This document shows positions 34,230 through 42,895 of a DNA stretch of 64,000 nucleotides, piece by piece. The position numbers and the translations under genes were made by a program. Location: assembly GCA_965229355.1 (NCBI GenBank), contig OZ245869.1, positions 1,054,001 through 1,118,000 on the forward strand, read 5' to 3'. This DNA comes from GCA-2737725 sp965229355. GTDB taxonomy: Bacteria > Pseudomonadota > Alphaproteobacteria > Rhodospirillales > Rhodospirillaceae. The notes below the pieces were generated by a model that ran no database searches, was not told the DNA's origin, and saw only the letters and a program-made list of their open reading frames with translations. Each line of letters opens with the position of its first letter. Within the stretch, counting starts at the first letter, position 1.

Positions 34230-34265
34230 AAAAAGCGGCCCCGTATGATGCGGGGTCGCTTTTTT
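34230..34265 (+). terminator. Rho-independent terminator ending the catabolic run
   Basis: AAAAAGCGGCCCCG pairs with CGGGGTCGCTTTTT (one G-T pair), with a 7-nt loop and a U-tract. It separates the amidase from the tandem unknown genes. Confidence 0.9.
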
Positions 34266-34299
34266 CATATCTTATTTTTAAATCCTGGGGGAGAACGAG

Positions 34300-35067
34300 A
34301 TGAGCTCAGCAGCGCCCGCCACCGGCAAATCGATCATGCAGCGCGATCACAAAGTTTATACGGGCATTATCTCGTACATCTCCCATAAGCCTGAGCGCAT
34401 GAATCAGGAACGCGGGCGCGAGTTTTATACCCTCGTTGTCCATGGCGACGGTTCGCGCACCATTACCGTTCACACCGAAATCGACGACCGCCCCAGCGTG
34501 CACCGCGACGCTGTGTATTCACTGGATAAAGACTGGATGCCCTTGGACTGCATGATGCGCCTGACTGTGGGCGACAAATTCATGGGCACCGGTTGGATGA
34601 AATTCTACGACACCTATGCAGAGTGCGAGACCTTCACCGCCACCGAGGGCCGTGTGTCACAGCGCTATGAATTGAAGGCGCCGCTGAAAACCTTCCAGAA
34701 CCACGCCATTGCCTGCGATAGCTGGCACTTCAGGCATTACGACATCAAGAAGGGTGGCATTCAGAACATCGGGCAGATTCTGTTGTCATCTCCCGATCAC
34801 CGTGGCGCGACAGGCCCCTTGTTCTATGCCATCAGCATGCAGCTGAACTATGTGGGCAAAGAAAAGGTGACTGTGGGTGCAGGTACGTTTGATGCCTATC
34901 ACTTTGAGTTTCCGGGCAACACCGAATTGCCGCAAGAACACCCGCCGTATGACATCTACACCACCGCTGACGGTGAGTTCACGTTCCTCAAAGGCGGCGT
35001 GAAAGGTTACATGCAGACATACTATGAACTGATCGAGTTCAAAGACGTGACCCCGCCAAAAATTTAA
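34300..35067 (+). CDS. Protein of unknown function, tandem copy 1
   Basis: This 255-residue protein has no signal peptide. By eye it shares roughly 45 percent identity with its neighbour. Blocks conserved in both include QRDHK, HTEIDDRPSV, AECETFT-EGR-SQ, SSPDHRGATGP, VGAGTFDAYHFEF, EHPPY and FLKGGVKGYMQTYYELIEF. The C-terminal half recalls the beta-rich DUF3108 fold (TVGAGTFDAYHF), but the rest is not familiar. GGGGGAGA precedes the ATG. Conserved His, Asp and Arg clusters suggest an enzyme or ligand-binding role. Function unknown. Confidence 0.72.
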   Translation: MSSAAPATGKSIMQRDHKVYTGIISYISHKPERMNQERGREFYTLVVHGDGSRTITVHTEIDDRPSVHRDAVYSLDKDWMPLDCMMRLTVGDKFMGTGWMKFYDTYAECETFTATEGRVSQRYELKAPLKTFQNHAIACDSWHFRHYDIKKGGIQNIGQILLSSPDHRGATGPLFYAISMQLNYVGKEKVTVGAGTFDAYHFEFPGNTELPQEHPPYDIYTTADGEFTFLKGGVKGYMQTYYELIEFKDVTPPKI

Positions 35068-35077
35068 GGAAACCGTA

Positions 35078-35815
35078 ATGACCCTGCCCGATTATTTACA
35101 ACGCGATCACAAGATCATTCACGGTCGGATCGATTACACCTCGAATAAACCTGACCGCTTGGGCAGTAACCGTGGGCGCGAAATGTTCACGGTAACGGTT
35201 CACAACGATGGCCGCCGTTCCCTTGTCGCGCATACCGAGATTGATGACCGTCCCAGTGTGCTGCGCTTTGAGCAACTAAATATGGACCCGCAATGGCGGC
35301 CCACCGATGCATTTGTGCGTATTTCCGTGGGTGATCAGTTCCGAGGCTCGGGCTGGTTCAACTTCACGGATACCCATGTGGAATGCGAAACCTTCACATC
35401 CGTCGAAGGCCGCATTAGCCAGAAATTCCCAACCCAAGGCCGTGCCCCGATGTTTGGCGGCCATGCTATCGTGAACGACGGCTGGGTCACCAGCTTGTTT
35501 GATCTCAATGGCCCGAAGACCCAGCATTCACCAAATTTTGTTGTCTCATCTACCGATCACCGCGGTGCCACAGGGCCGTACGTCGCACCCGTCAGCATTT
35601 CATTGACGCTGCTGGCGCGCGAAAAGCTGACCGTGAAAGCGGGTACGTTTGACTCGTTACACTTCCGCTTTGGTGACATGGCGGGTTTGTCGTCAGAGCA
35701 TCCTGTTTATGAAGTGTGGGTCAGCGATGATGGCAACTACACCTTCTTAAAGGGCACCGTCGGCGGCTACATGATGACAGCCTACGAATTGGTGGAACTG
35801 AGCGATAAAATCTAA
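35078..35815 (+). CDS. Protein of unknown function, tandem copy 2
   Basis: This 245-residue paralogue of the preceding gene starts 10 nt after it with its own AAGGAA site. It keeps QRDHK, RGREMFTVTVH, HTEIDDRPSV, VECETFTSVEGRISQ, SSTDHRGATGP, VKAGTFDSLHFRF, EHPVYEVW and FLKGTVGGYM. Residues differing between copies cluster in the middle (about 120-150), which may be where specificity differs. No membrane segments or signal. Possibly a heteromer with copy 1. Confidence 0.72.
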   Translation: MTLPDYLQRDHKIIHGRIDYTSNKPDRLGSNRGREMFTVTVHNDGRRSLVAHTEIDDRPSVLRFEQLNMDPQWRPTDAFVRISVGDQFRGSGWFNFTDTHVECETFTSVEGRISQKFPTQGRAPMFGGHAIVNDGWVTSLFDLNGPKTQHSPNFVVSSTDHRGATGPYVAPVSISLTLLAREKLTVKAGTFDSLHFRFGDMAGLSSEHPVYEVWVSDDGNYTFLKGTVGGYMMTAYELVELSDKI

Positions 35816-35937
35816 ATCTCAGCCATTGAGATAGGACACTGTATCGTTCACAGCGATGACAGCGTTCGGAACAATTCGGTTGTCTGCACAAAGTCGGGTC
35901 TGTAGTGGTGCCGCATCTTCGTTGTGAGGTGCGGACC

Positions 35938-36990
35938 ATGCTTTCGCCTTCTGAACTCGAACAGGCTGCGCGTATGTTTTATGCGCAAAGCAAATACAGT
36001 GTCGACGCGGGCTGCCCGACGTATGCTGCGATCCTGGACGGCTGCATTGCCGATGTGCGTGCTGGCGGCCCCGTATGCGACCTGTTGCAACTGTGGGATC
36101 GCAAAGGTGAAAGCGCATTCTCACTGAGGCTTTTAGGGGCTCTGCATCGGCTCGCATTGGACGGCAAAGCCCCAGACCTTGCCAAGTTCTTCCTCACCAC
36201 CGGCGGCGCACAAAACCCGGACCACGTCTGGCCCGTTGCGCGGGAGGCGTTTGTTCAACACCGCGATTTTGTGATCGCCTATACGCAGAGCCCGCCGCAA
36301 ACCAATGAAGTGGCTCGTTCGGCTGTGTTATGGGCTGGCTTTCTGGCCATAGCTGCGCAATTTCCGCATCCATTGCGCTTACGTGAAATTGGCGCCAGTG
36401 CAGGCTTGAACCTGATGTGGGATCAATACCGCGTGAATGCTAGCGCGTTCACATGGGGCAAAGCTGATGCTGCATTGGAACTGACGACACGCTGGGAGGG
36501 CAACGCCCCTGCCGCAGTGCCGATTAGCATTTCAGACCGCGCAGCCTGCGACCGCGAACCGATTGATATCCATACCGCTGATGGGCGGGCACGGTTGCAG
36601 TCTTACATCTGGCCAGATCAATTGCACCGCATGGAGCGCTTACGCAAAGCCTGCGACATCGCAACGCAGACGCCATTCAGGCTTGATAAAGCCGATGCGG
36701 CCATGTGGATTGCACAAGAATTGCGCGATTTGCCAAAAGGTCAAACCACCGTGGTCTATCATTCGATCTTTCGGCAATACTTGGATGCCGAGACAGATGG
36801 GAAGCTTCAAGCCGCCATGGAAGAAGCCGGTACACGCGCAACGACAGCTGCACCACTGGCATGGTTGGCAATGGAAATTCCCAACATGAAATCCTACCCC
36901 GATATTACACTGACGACCTGGCCCGACGGCAAGACTCGCACGTTGGGCACCGCGCACTATCACGGCGAATGGATTAAATGGGGGGCTTGA
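35938..36990 (+). CDS. DUF2332 family protein
   Basis: From the ATG at 35938, with GAGGTG 6 nt upstream, the 350-residue protein has the hallmarks of DUF2332: LREIGASAGLNLMWDQYRV in the first half, LQSYIWPDQLHRMERLRKAC in the middle, and VVYHSIFRQYL in the last third. The GASAGLNL segment is reminiscent of a Rossmann-type methyltransferase loop, but no activity is established. Cytosolic. It abuts the convergent TfoX-like gene. Confidence 0.83.
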   Translation: MLSPSELEQAARMFYAQSKYSVDAGCPTYAAILDGCIADVRAGGPVCDLLQLWDRKGESAFSLRLLGALHRLALDGKAPDLAKFFLTTGGAQNPDHVWPVAREAFVQHRDFVIAYTQSPPQTNEVARSAVLWAGFLAIAAQFPHPLRLREIGASAGLNLMWDQYRVNASAFTWGKADAALELTTRWEGNAPAAVPISISDRAACDREPIDIHTADGRARLQSYIWPDQLHRMERLRKACDIATQTPFRLDKADAAMWIAQELRDLPKGQTTVVYHSIFRQYLDAETDGKLQAAMEEAGTRATTAAPLAWLAMEIPNMKSYPDITLTTWPDGKTRTLGTAHYHGEWIKWGA

Positions 36991-37377
36991 TTAACGGCGC
37001 TGGCGGCGTGCGACGGCATGCGAGCGACGGCGCGGCTTGGCCACCGATGCCGCCTGTTTTTTCAACGCCACATCATAGGCCTTCATCGCCCATTGCTTTA
37101 AATCGTCGCCAGCCTCTAGCACATCATCCGGCACGCGCCAGTACGACATGCTGATGGGTTTGTTTTTGCCTTCGTACACAAACGGCTGCGACTTCCGCGC
37201 TTCGTAGTCAGCGCGGTTGCTGTCGTCGACCTTAAAGAACAGTTCGTCGCTAGCGATCAAGCCGAACATCACGCCGGACTTATAAACACCAAAACCACCA
37301 AACATGGCGCGGGCGCTAACGCCGCCGAAGTCACTGAGTTGATCGAGCACGTAATCTTTGAAGGATGCATCGGGCAT
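36991..37377 (-). CDS. TfoX/Sxy N-terminal domain protein
   Basis: The 128-residue protein is a stand-alone TfoX N-terminal domain: VSARAMFGGFGVYKSGVMFGLIASDELFFKVD followed by FVYEGKNKPISMSYWRVPDDVL, then an Arg/Ala-rich tail (PRRRSHAVARRQRR). TfoX/Sxy proteins co-activate competence genes in gammaproteobacteria, but single-domain alphaproteobacterial members are not proven regulators. It starts 8 nt after the crotonase-fold gene and is probably cotranscribed with it. Confidence 0.88.
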   Translation of the reverse strand: MPDASFKDYVLDQLSDFGGVSARAMFGGFGVYKSGVMFGLIASDELFFKVDDSNRADYEARKSQPFVYEGKNKPISMSYWRVPDDVLEAGDDLKQWAMKAYDVALKKQAASVAKPRRRSHAVARRQRR

Positions 37378-37385
37378 GACTGCAC

Positions 37386-38168
37386 TTAAGCTGTAAAGTT
37401 TGGTTTGCGCTTTTCAGTGAAGGCCGCAAAGCCTTCCTTGAAATCTTCGCCTTTGAACGCATCGACAAACATCGCGCGCGTTTCTGCGTTATCGTCGATT
37501 TCGCCGTCCAGAAGCATCTGCACGATCTTTTTAGTGCCGCGCGCTGTGAATTGTGATGTCGCACAAATTTGCGCAGCATACTCCGCTACGACTGCATCTA
37601 AATCGCCCGGCGCAACCAAACGGTCGACAAGACCAATACGGAAGGCTTCTTCGGCATCCAAAATACGCCCCGTGTAGAGAATGTCTTTGGCTTTGGCCGG
37701 GCCCACCGCATCAACCAAGCGCGAGGTATCGGTAACGGTGTAAATCAAGCCCAGTTTCGCAGGCGTGATGCCCATCTTCGCTGTCGTGTCGGCAAAGCGC
37801 ATATCGCAGCATAACGCCACGCCGCAGCCACCGCCCACGCAAGCGCCACGAATTTTGGCAATCGTTGGCTTAGCATTCCGGTGCAAAATTTTCTGAACGC
37901 GGTACGTAATATCCGCCGTCGCTTCGGCGGCCTTCGGGTCGGTGAAAGTTTGGCGGAACTCGTCAATATCCGCACCTGCGGCAAAGGCCTGGCCTTCGCC
38001 CGTCACCACAATCACTTTTACAGATTGATCGGCATCGGCCTCTTGCACCAATTCTGCCAACCGCAACCACATGGCTTGCGACAGCGCATTGCGCTTTTCG
38101 GGGCGGTTTAAGTGAATGGTGGCCACGGCCCCATCACGGTCCATGTAAACGGCAGGCTGAGTACTCAT
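37386..38168 (-). CDS. Enoyl-CoA hydratase/isomerase (crotonase) family protein lacking both hydratase Glu
   Basis: The 260-residue crotonase-fold protein has the oxyanion-hole segments AAGADIDEF and GACVGGGCGVALCCDMRFAD. In true enoyl-CoA hydratases, GGGCE supplies one catalytic Glu and a following PE-x-x-x-G the second. Here the positions read GGGCG and ITPAKLGL, so neither Glu is present. It probably catalyses another crotonase-type reaction (isomerisation, hydrolysis, decarboxylation) on a CoA ester. Upstream gene of a pair with tfoX-N. Confidence 0.86.
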   Translation of the reverse strand: MSTQPAVYMDRDGAVATIHLNRPEKRNALSQAMWLRLAELVQEADADQSVKVIVVTGEGQAFAAGADIDEFRQTFTDPKAAEATADITYRVQKILHRNAKPTIAKIRGACVGGGCGVALCCDMRFADTTAKMGITPAKLGLIYTVTDTSRLVDAVGPAKAKDILYTGRILDAEEAFRIGLVDRLVAPGDLDAVVAEYAAQICATSQFTARGTKKIVQMLLDGEIDDNAETRAMFVDAFKGEDFKEGFAAFTEKRKPNFTA

Positions 38169-38234
38169 CTGGCAGGAAACCCCAAAAGCGAGCTGACGAG
38201 CGGGCGCAAAGCAGTGCTGGCGCAGGGTTTAATG

Positions 38235-38295
38235 CCTGCCAGACAGAATTTCCAGTGGCAGGTTGAACCTGGCCGCACGGTTAAGCGTGGCCAGG
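38235..38295. repeat. Two adjacent inverted repeats in the gap between two minus-strand genes
   Basis: CCTGCCA (38235-38241) pairs with TGGCAGG (38256-38262). CCTGGCC-GC-AC (38268-38278) pairs with GTGGCCAGG (38287-38295). They sit just downstream of the minus-strand NmrA-like gene. No U-tract follows on the minus strand. They could be factor-independent RNA ends or structural elements. Confidence 0.35.
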
Positions 38296-38305
38296 AAAGA
38301 AAGGG

Positions 38306-39130
38306 CTATTTGTCCGCCGGAATGGTGGCGAAGGCCGATTTCCAGCCATCGAGCTGGGGATGGGTCACGTTCACGATGGTCACGGTTTTACCCTTAGCAT
38401 CGGGGTTCACCAGCGCATTGACGGCGACCGCCGCCACATCCGCACGGGTCACCATACCTGGTACCTCAACATCGCCTTGCATAATGCCAATCGGGAACTG
38501 GCCACCGTCACGGTCCCACAAGCCTACGGGGCGAATAACGGTGTAGCCCAAGCCACTGGCGCGCAGATAATTCTCGCCCTCAAGCTTGCTGGTCAGCACA
38601 CGCGCCATCGTTTTTTGAAAATCCGTTTCGGTCTTGTGATTACGCGTGACCCCAGCAGACGACACCAGCACGAATTGCTTCACGCCGTTTTTCTTGGCGT
38701 CATCCACAAGCGCGGCCACACCCTTGCTTTCGACCGTTTCTGGGGTGTTGGTGGCATCTTTACGGCTATTGGACCCGGCTGCGAAAATAACGCGGTCCAC
38801 ACCCTTGGTGATGTTCTTTAAACTAGCAGCATCGCGCAGATCGGCTTTCACCCACTGCACGTCTTTCACTTCTACCTTCGCGGTGTCGATATTGCGTGAG
38901 AACGCGCGCACTTTGGCCCCTTGCGCCTTCAACAACTCAACTGCCACTTTGCCTGTGCGGCCTGTGCCGCCCACAACCAACACAGTCTCGCCCTTCATAG
39001 ACGGCAATTCCGGCGCCGGTTTCGCCGCGCCTTCTTGCGCATTCGCGTGCTTCATAATCGAGACATTGCCGCAGTGAGCAAAGAACGACAGCGAAGCGAA
39101 CGTGGCAATTAAAGCGCGGCGTTTAATCAT
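38306..39130 (-). CDS. Exported NAD(P)-binding protein, NmrA/atypical SDR type
   Basis: The 274-residue protein has an N-terminal signal with a twin arginine (MIKRRALIATFASLSFFAH), a linker, then the Rossmann motif VLVVGGTGRTG (about 50-60), VKADLRD, FAAGSNSR and VLVSSAGVTRN. This is the pattern of NmrA-like or NAD(P)H-binding atypical SDRs. The signal looks compatible with Tat export, which would allow folding with cofactor in the cytoplasm. It is the third exported Rossmann protein of this window. GGGAA precedes the ATG. Confidence 0.78.
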   Translation of the reverse strand: MIKRRALIATFASLSFFAHCGNVSIMKHANAQEGAAKPAPELPSMKGETVLVVGGTGRTGKVAVELLKAQGAKVRAFSRNIDTAKVEVKDVQWVKADLRDAASLKNITKGVDRVIFAAGSNSRKDATNTPETVESKGVAALVDDAKKNGVKQFVLVSSAGVTRNHKTETDFQKTMARVLTSKLEGENYLRASGLGYTVIRPVGLWDRDGGQFPIGIMQGDVEVPGMVTRADVAAVAVNALVNPDAKGKTVTIVNVTHPQLDGWKSAFATIPADK

Positions 39131-39159
39131 GTGAAGTTCCCAATATGTAAGTGGCTCGC

Positions 39160-40506
39160 TTAATGTGGCGAATCATCAACCGCTTTGCCTTCGGCTAAGC
39201 GCTGTCCCACGACACCTTCATATTTGCGGCCCAAAGCCCAGGCGATCAAGCCCCAAACGATACAGACCACAACGCCAAACGCTGCCACACCAGGCGTGGT
39301 CAGGCCTGCGGCCTTTAAGCCCGAGGTGACCCAAGCCGAGCTTAAGTCGCCGAAGCGGTAAACCACCGTATCGATAACGTTCTTGGCTTTGTATTTGCTT
39401 TCCTGGTCAACGACCGTGAACAGCATTTCACGGCCCGGACGAGCAATGGCGTATTCGGCCACGCGGCGTACGATCTGCACGCCCAGCAACACCGCCATCA
39501 CAGGCGCTGCGGCAATACCAACAAAGGCCACCAACATGATCGCCGGAACCAGAACGAGCGCCGACGTGACACCCCAACGCTGGACCAAACGGCTGGTGCC
39601 GAACAATTGGATCACGATGGCCGCAATGTTCACGGCAGCATCGACAAGCGCAAAGGCTTGCGTGCGGGCTTCGCGGCTTTCAAAAGCCTTGCTGATGTGG
39701 TCAGCCTGCTCGAAGTACAGAATTGTCGACACCCATGTCAGCATCAGAATGAAGCCGGCGATCATGGCCAGATACGGCGAGCCTAAGATCTTGGCGAAAC
39801 CGTTGAACGGATTGCCGCCCATTTTTTTGTCAAGCTGAGTGGCCTGGAAGTCCTGGCCTTGCACTTGGCCCGTGGCGGCCATGACCACCTTTTCTTTTTC
39901 CAGCAAGCGTACGACGACGATGACCAGCACAAAACCCGCAGCAGAAATCAGCAACAGCGTGTTGGTGTTGACGAACTCGACCAAGATTGCAGTTAAGGCC
40001 GGCCCCGCAGCAGCACCAAAGCTGCCACCCGCAGCCACAAAACCAAAGATGCGCTTGGCTTGCTGACGCGAGAAGACGTCAGACATGAAGCTCCAGAACA
40101 CCGAGATAATGAACAAGTTAAAGACGCTGACCCAGCAATAGAAAATACCGGCGATCAGTTTATCGTCTGAGATGCTTTGGAATAAAAAGTAGAAGACGAT
40201 GATGTTGATGACGAAGAAGCCGTATGTCCACGGCAGCAGCGTGGAGAGTTTCAGCTTAGATGCGAAGTAGCCGTAAACTGGTGCCGTGATGAAACTGAAG
40301 AAGAACGTGTACGTCCACAGAATTTCAAGTTCATTCACGCCGTACACAGTGCCCATGGCATCGCGCACCGGGCGCAAAATGTAATAGCTCCCCAACAACA
40401 GGAACATGTACAGGAACGAAAGCCCTGCGGCTTTCACTTCATAGGGCTCGATCTTCGCGGTCGTGCGGAACAAGCGCTGAAGAAGCGTTGGACTGGCAGC
40501 GGTCAT
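39160..40506 (-). CDS. NTP/NDP exchange (ATP:ADP translocase-type) transporter
   Basis: From the ATG at 40506, preceded by AGGAGA, the 448-residue protein has 11-12 transmembrane helices with the translocase-like start LGSYYILRPVRDAMGTVYG, WTYTFFFSFITAPVYGY, the loop MSDVFSRQQAKRIFGFVAAGGSFGA, and a C-terminal YIARPGREMLF-like ARPGREMLFTVV. It resembles ATP/ADP translocases of rickettsiae and plastids and their free-living MFS relatives. In a free-living bacterium the substrate is unlikely to be host ATP; nucleotide salvage or another anion is possible. Confidence 0.82.
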   Translation of the reverse strand: MTAASPTLLQRLFRTTAKIEPYEVKAAGLSFLYMFLLLGSYYILRPVRDAMGTVYGVNELEILWTYTFFFSFITAPVYGYFASKLKLSTLLPWTYGFFVINIIVFYFLFQSISDDKLIAGIFYCWVSVFNLFIISVFWSFMSDVFSRQQAKRIFGFVAAGGSFGAAAGPALTAILVEFVNTNTLLLISAAGFVLVIVVVRLLEKEKVVMAATGQVQGQDFQATQLDKKMGGNPFNGFAKILGSPYLAMIAGFILMLTWVSTILYFEQADHISKAFESREARTQAFALVDAAVNIAAIVIQLFGTSRLVQRWGVTSALVLVPAIMLVAFVGIAAAPVMAVLLGVQIVRRVAEYAIARPGREMLFTVVDQESKYKAKNVIDTVVYRFGDLSSAWVTSGLKAAGLTTPGVAAFGVVVCIVWGLIAWALGRKYEGVVGQRLAEGKAVDDSPH

Positions 40507-40643
40507 ACAATGTCTCCTGGACCTGTCTGGAAAAGCGCCCTGCTCGCAGGGCACCATAACAACAATTTCGGGGCGGCAATTTCGGGCTGCACTATAGTCA
40601 AGCTATGTAAGGCGCGGGAGTCCTGCCGGAAGGCAGCGCGTAT

Positions 40644-40684
40644 ATCGGCCATAACGCGGACGGGTTTAGGTATATAGGGCCGAT
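40644..40684. promoter_or_regulatory. Inverted repeat in the divergent region before the exported SDR
   Basis: ATCGGCC (40644-40650) and GGCCGAT (40678-40684) form a 7-bp dyad with a 27-nt spacer in the 247-nt gap between the divergent translocase and SDR genes. A CTGCC-GGAA-GGCAG tetraloop hairpin (40623-40636) lies just before. Possible operator; nothing else is visible in this gap. Confidence 0.3.
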
Positions 40685-40753
40685 TGCAGCCTGAAGATGC
40701 AATATGCGACAACGACTCAACATGTCACGACTTTATAAGAAGGGGAGACACAA

Positions 40754-41527
40754 ATGTTACGGTACACATCAATCGTTCTGGCGCTATTTGTAACAGCGGG
40801 CATGGCCCAAGCTGCGGATCAAGGAACAGTGCTGGTCACCGGTTCAAATCGCGGCATTGGCTTAGAGTTCGTAAAGCAATACGCGGCCAAGGGGTACAAA
40901 GTCATCGCCACGGCCCGTAAGCCCGATGAGGCCAAAGACCTACAAGAGTTGGCCAAGGCCGATAAGGATGTGGTGCTGGAAAAGCTGGATGTCAGCGATC
41001 TGGCCTCGGTGGATGCCCTGGCCGCCAAATACAAAGGCCAGCCCATCGATATCCTGATCAACAACGCGGGTATTACCGGTTACCCCGAGAAGCAGAAGTT
41101 CGGCACCATTGATTATGACAGCTTTACCGATGTCATGCTGACCAACGTGCGCGGGCCCCTGAAAATGTCAGAAGCGTTTGCCGACAACGTTGCCGCCAGC
41201 AAACAAAAGAAAATCATCGTCATCACGTCCAGCGAAGGTTCGATTGCTGATGTGAAATCGAACCGCCAGCCCTTCTATCGCGGCAGCAAGGCCGCCGTGA
41301 ATATGGTGTTTAAGAACATTTCATACTCTTTGAAAGAGAGAGGGATCAGCGTCGGTTTATTGAATCCAGGCCCAGTGGATACTGACATGATGGCCGCAGC
41401 GCGTGGCCGCATGCCGCTGCGGACCACTGAACTTACCGTCCGCGAACTCAGTGCGATCACGGAAAAGTTGACGCTTGAGCAAACAGCGACGTTCTTTAAC
41501 TTCGATGGGACAACGCTTCCCTGGTAA
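40754..41527 (+). CDS. Exported short-chain dehydrogenase/reductase (second copy)
   Basis: The 257-residue SDR has a Sec signal peptide ending AQAA near residue 20, TGSNRGIG, NNAG and FYRGSK (catalytic Tyr/Lys), ending in LPW like its relative at 2890. The mature N-terminus TVLVTGSNRGIGLEFVKQY is nearly identical to that protein, showing they are paralogues 37 kb apart. Export of an NAD(P)-dependent SDR is unusual. GGGGAGA precedes the ATG. It is followed 17 nt later by an FAD monooxygenase on the same strand. Confidence 0.86.
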   Translation: MLRYTSIVLALFVTAGMAQAADQGTVLVTGSNRGIGLEFVKQYAAKGYKVIATARKPDEAKDLQELAKADKDVVLEKLDVSDLASVDALAAKYKGQPIDILINNAGITGYPEKQKFGTIDYDSFTDVMLTNVRGPLKMSEAFADNVAASKQKKIIVITSSEGSIADVKSNRQPFYRGSKAAVNMVFKNISYSLKERGISVGLLNPGPVDTDMMAAARGRMPLRTTELTVRELSAITEKLTLEQTATFFNFDGTTLPW

Positions 41528-41544
41528 TTTAGAGCGAGGATGAA

Positions 41545-42738
41545 TTGAACGACCGGGTCATTATTGTTGGTGGTGGCCCGGTCGGTCTTGTGACCGCGCT
41601 TAAACTTGTCCGCGCAGGCGTGCGCGTAACTGTCTTAGAGCGTGCAGCAGAAATGCACGCAGAACCACGCGCTTCTACTTTTCACGCGCCGACACTTGAG
41701 CTTCTCGACATATTAGGACTAGCAGATAAGGTTATTGAGCTCGGCCGTCCCGCGCCGCAGTGGCAATACCGCATGTTTGAAACGGGCGAAGCTGCTGTCT
41801 TCGACATGAATTTGATTGCCGATGAAACGCGCTATCCGTTTCGCCTGCAATGCGAACAGTTTCATCTCGTGAAAGTGGCCGTTGAAGCGCTGGAGGCAGA
41901 AGCGCCCGGCAGCGTGATCTTTGGCGCTGAGGTAACAGACTTTACGCAAAGCAACGATAACGTGCGCGTGACATTCACACACAACGGCACATCACAAACA
42001 TTAGATGGCGCATGGCTAATTGCCGCTGACGGCGCTGCATCAACCATCCGGACCAAGCTTGGCATCAGCTTCGAGGGCTCTACATACCCGCAAGTGTCGT
42101 TCACGGTCGGCACCACCTTCCCCATGCATGAACACATGGAAGGATTGCTGGGCGTGAATTACTTCTGGTCTGACTTTGGCCCCTGGGGGCAATTCAGAAC
42201 TGGATTGATGTGGCGTGTGGGCTGGTCACCGCCGCCTGACAGCATCAACGAAGATATTTTGTCTGACGATGTGGTGCAGGCGAAGCTCGCGAAAATTTGC
42301 CCTGACGGTGCGCCGTACGACCTTATTACGGCGCGGCTGTATCGCATCCATCGGCGCATCGCTGGCGCGTTCTATCAGGGCCGCATCATTTTAGTCGGCG
42401 ATGCTGCACACTTGAATAGTCCGACCGGTGGCTTTGGTATGAACGGCGGCGTGCAGGATGCGTTCAATCTTGCCGACAAATTAGTTAAGGTTTTAAACGG
42501 CGCTGCTGCGGAACCTTTGTTAGATCACTACACACGCCAGCGCAGATCGGCTGCCGTGGATGATATTCAATCAACATCTGATACCAACTATCGCCGTCAT
42601 CGCGAGAAGGATGCCGACAAACGCCGCGAGGCCTTGAAAGACTTGCAAGCCATTGTGGCGGACCCTGACAAGCACCGTGCCTATTTGCTGGAAAACGCGC
42701 TGATTAATTCTTATCGACGGTCCGAGGCTCTACCATAA
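41545..42738 (+). CDS. FAD-dependent aromatic-type monooxygenase (PHBH/UbiH class A)
   Basis: The 397-residue flavoprotein monooxygenase has the Rossmann motif VIIVGGGPVGLVTALKL (5-21), the middle DG motif LIAADGAAS, and the FAD ribityl motif GRIILVGDAAHLNSPTGG. It hydroxylates an aromatic or related substrate with NAD(P)H and oxygen. Translation appears to start at TTG 41545, 6 nt after GAGG; an ATG 5 nt upstream is out of frame and stops at once. It is probably cotranscribed with the upstream SDR. Confidence 0.9.
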   Translation: MNDRVIIVGGGPVGLVTALKLVRAGVRVTVLERAAEMHAEPRASTFHAPTLELLDILGLADKVIELGRPAPQWQYRMFETGEAAVFDMNLIADETRYPFRLQCEQFHLVKVAVEALEAEAPGSVIFGAEVTDFTQSNDNVRVTFTHNGTSQTLDGAWLIAADGAASTIRTKLGISFEGSTYPQVSFTVGTTFPMHEHMEGLLGVNYFWSDFGPWGQFRTGLMWRVGWSPPPDSINEDILSDDVVQAKLAKICPDGAPYDLITARLYRIHRRIAGAFYQGRIILVGDAAHLNSPTGGFGMNGGVQDAFNLADKLVKVLNGAAAEPLLDHYTRQRRSAAVDDIQSTSDTNYRRHREKDADKRREALKDLQAIVADPDKHRAYLLENALINSYRRSEALP

Positions 42739-42770
42739 GCCTGATTTCTTTAAGTAAAACGATAATTTAG

Positions 42771-42844
42771 CCCCTAGAAACGCTGCCAAAACACCGCGCT
42801 TTACTTGTCCCCACTAGAAGTGCGCGATACCCTAACCCCTAGAA
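42771..42844. repeat. Three CCCC(A)CTAGAA-type repeats upstream of the bactofilin-like gene
   Basis: CCCCTAGAA occurs at 42771-42779 and 42836-42844, and CCCCACTAGAA at 42809-42819. All are in the same orientation in the 157-nt gap before 42896. Repetition at a promoter suggests binding sites for a regulator. Confidence 0.45.
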
Positions 42845-42895
42845 TCGCGAAGCTGATTATTCAGCCGGTTGATCGACGTTTGGGGAAAAGTCGTA

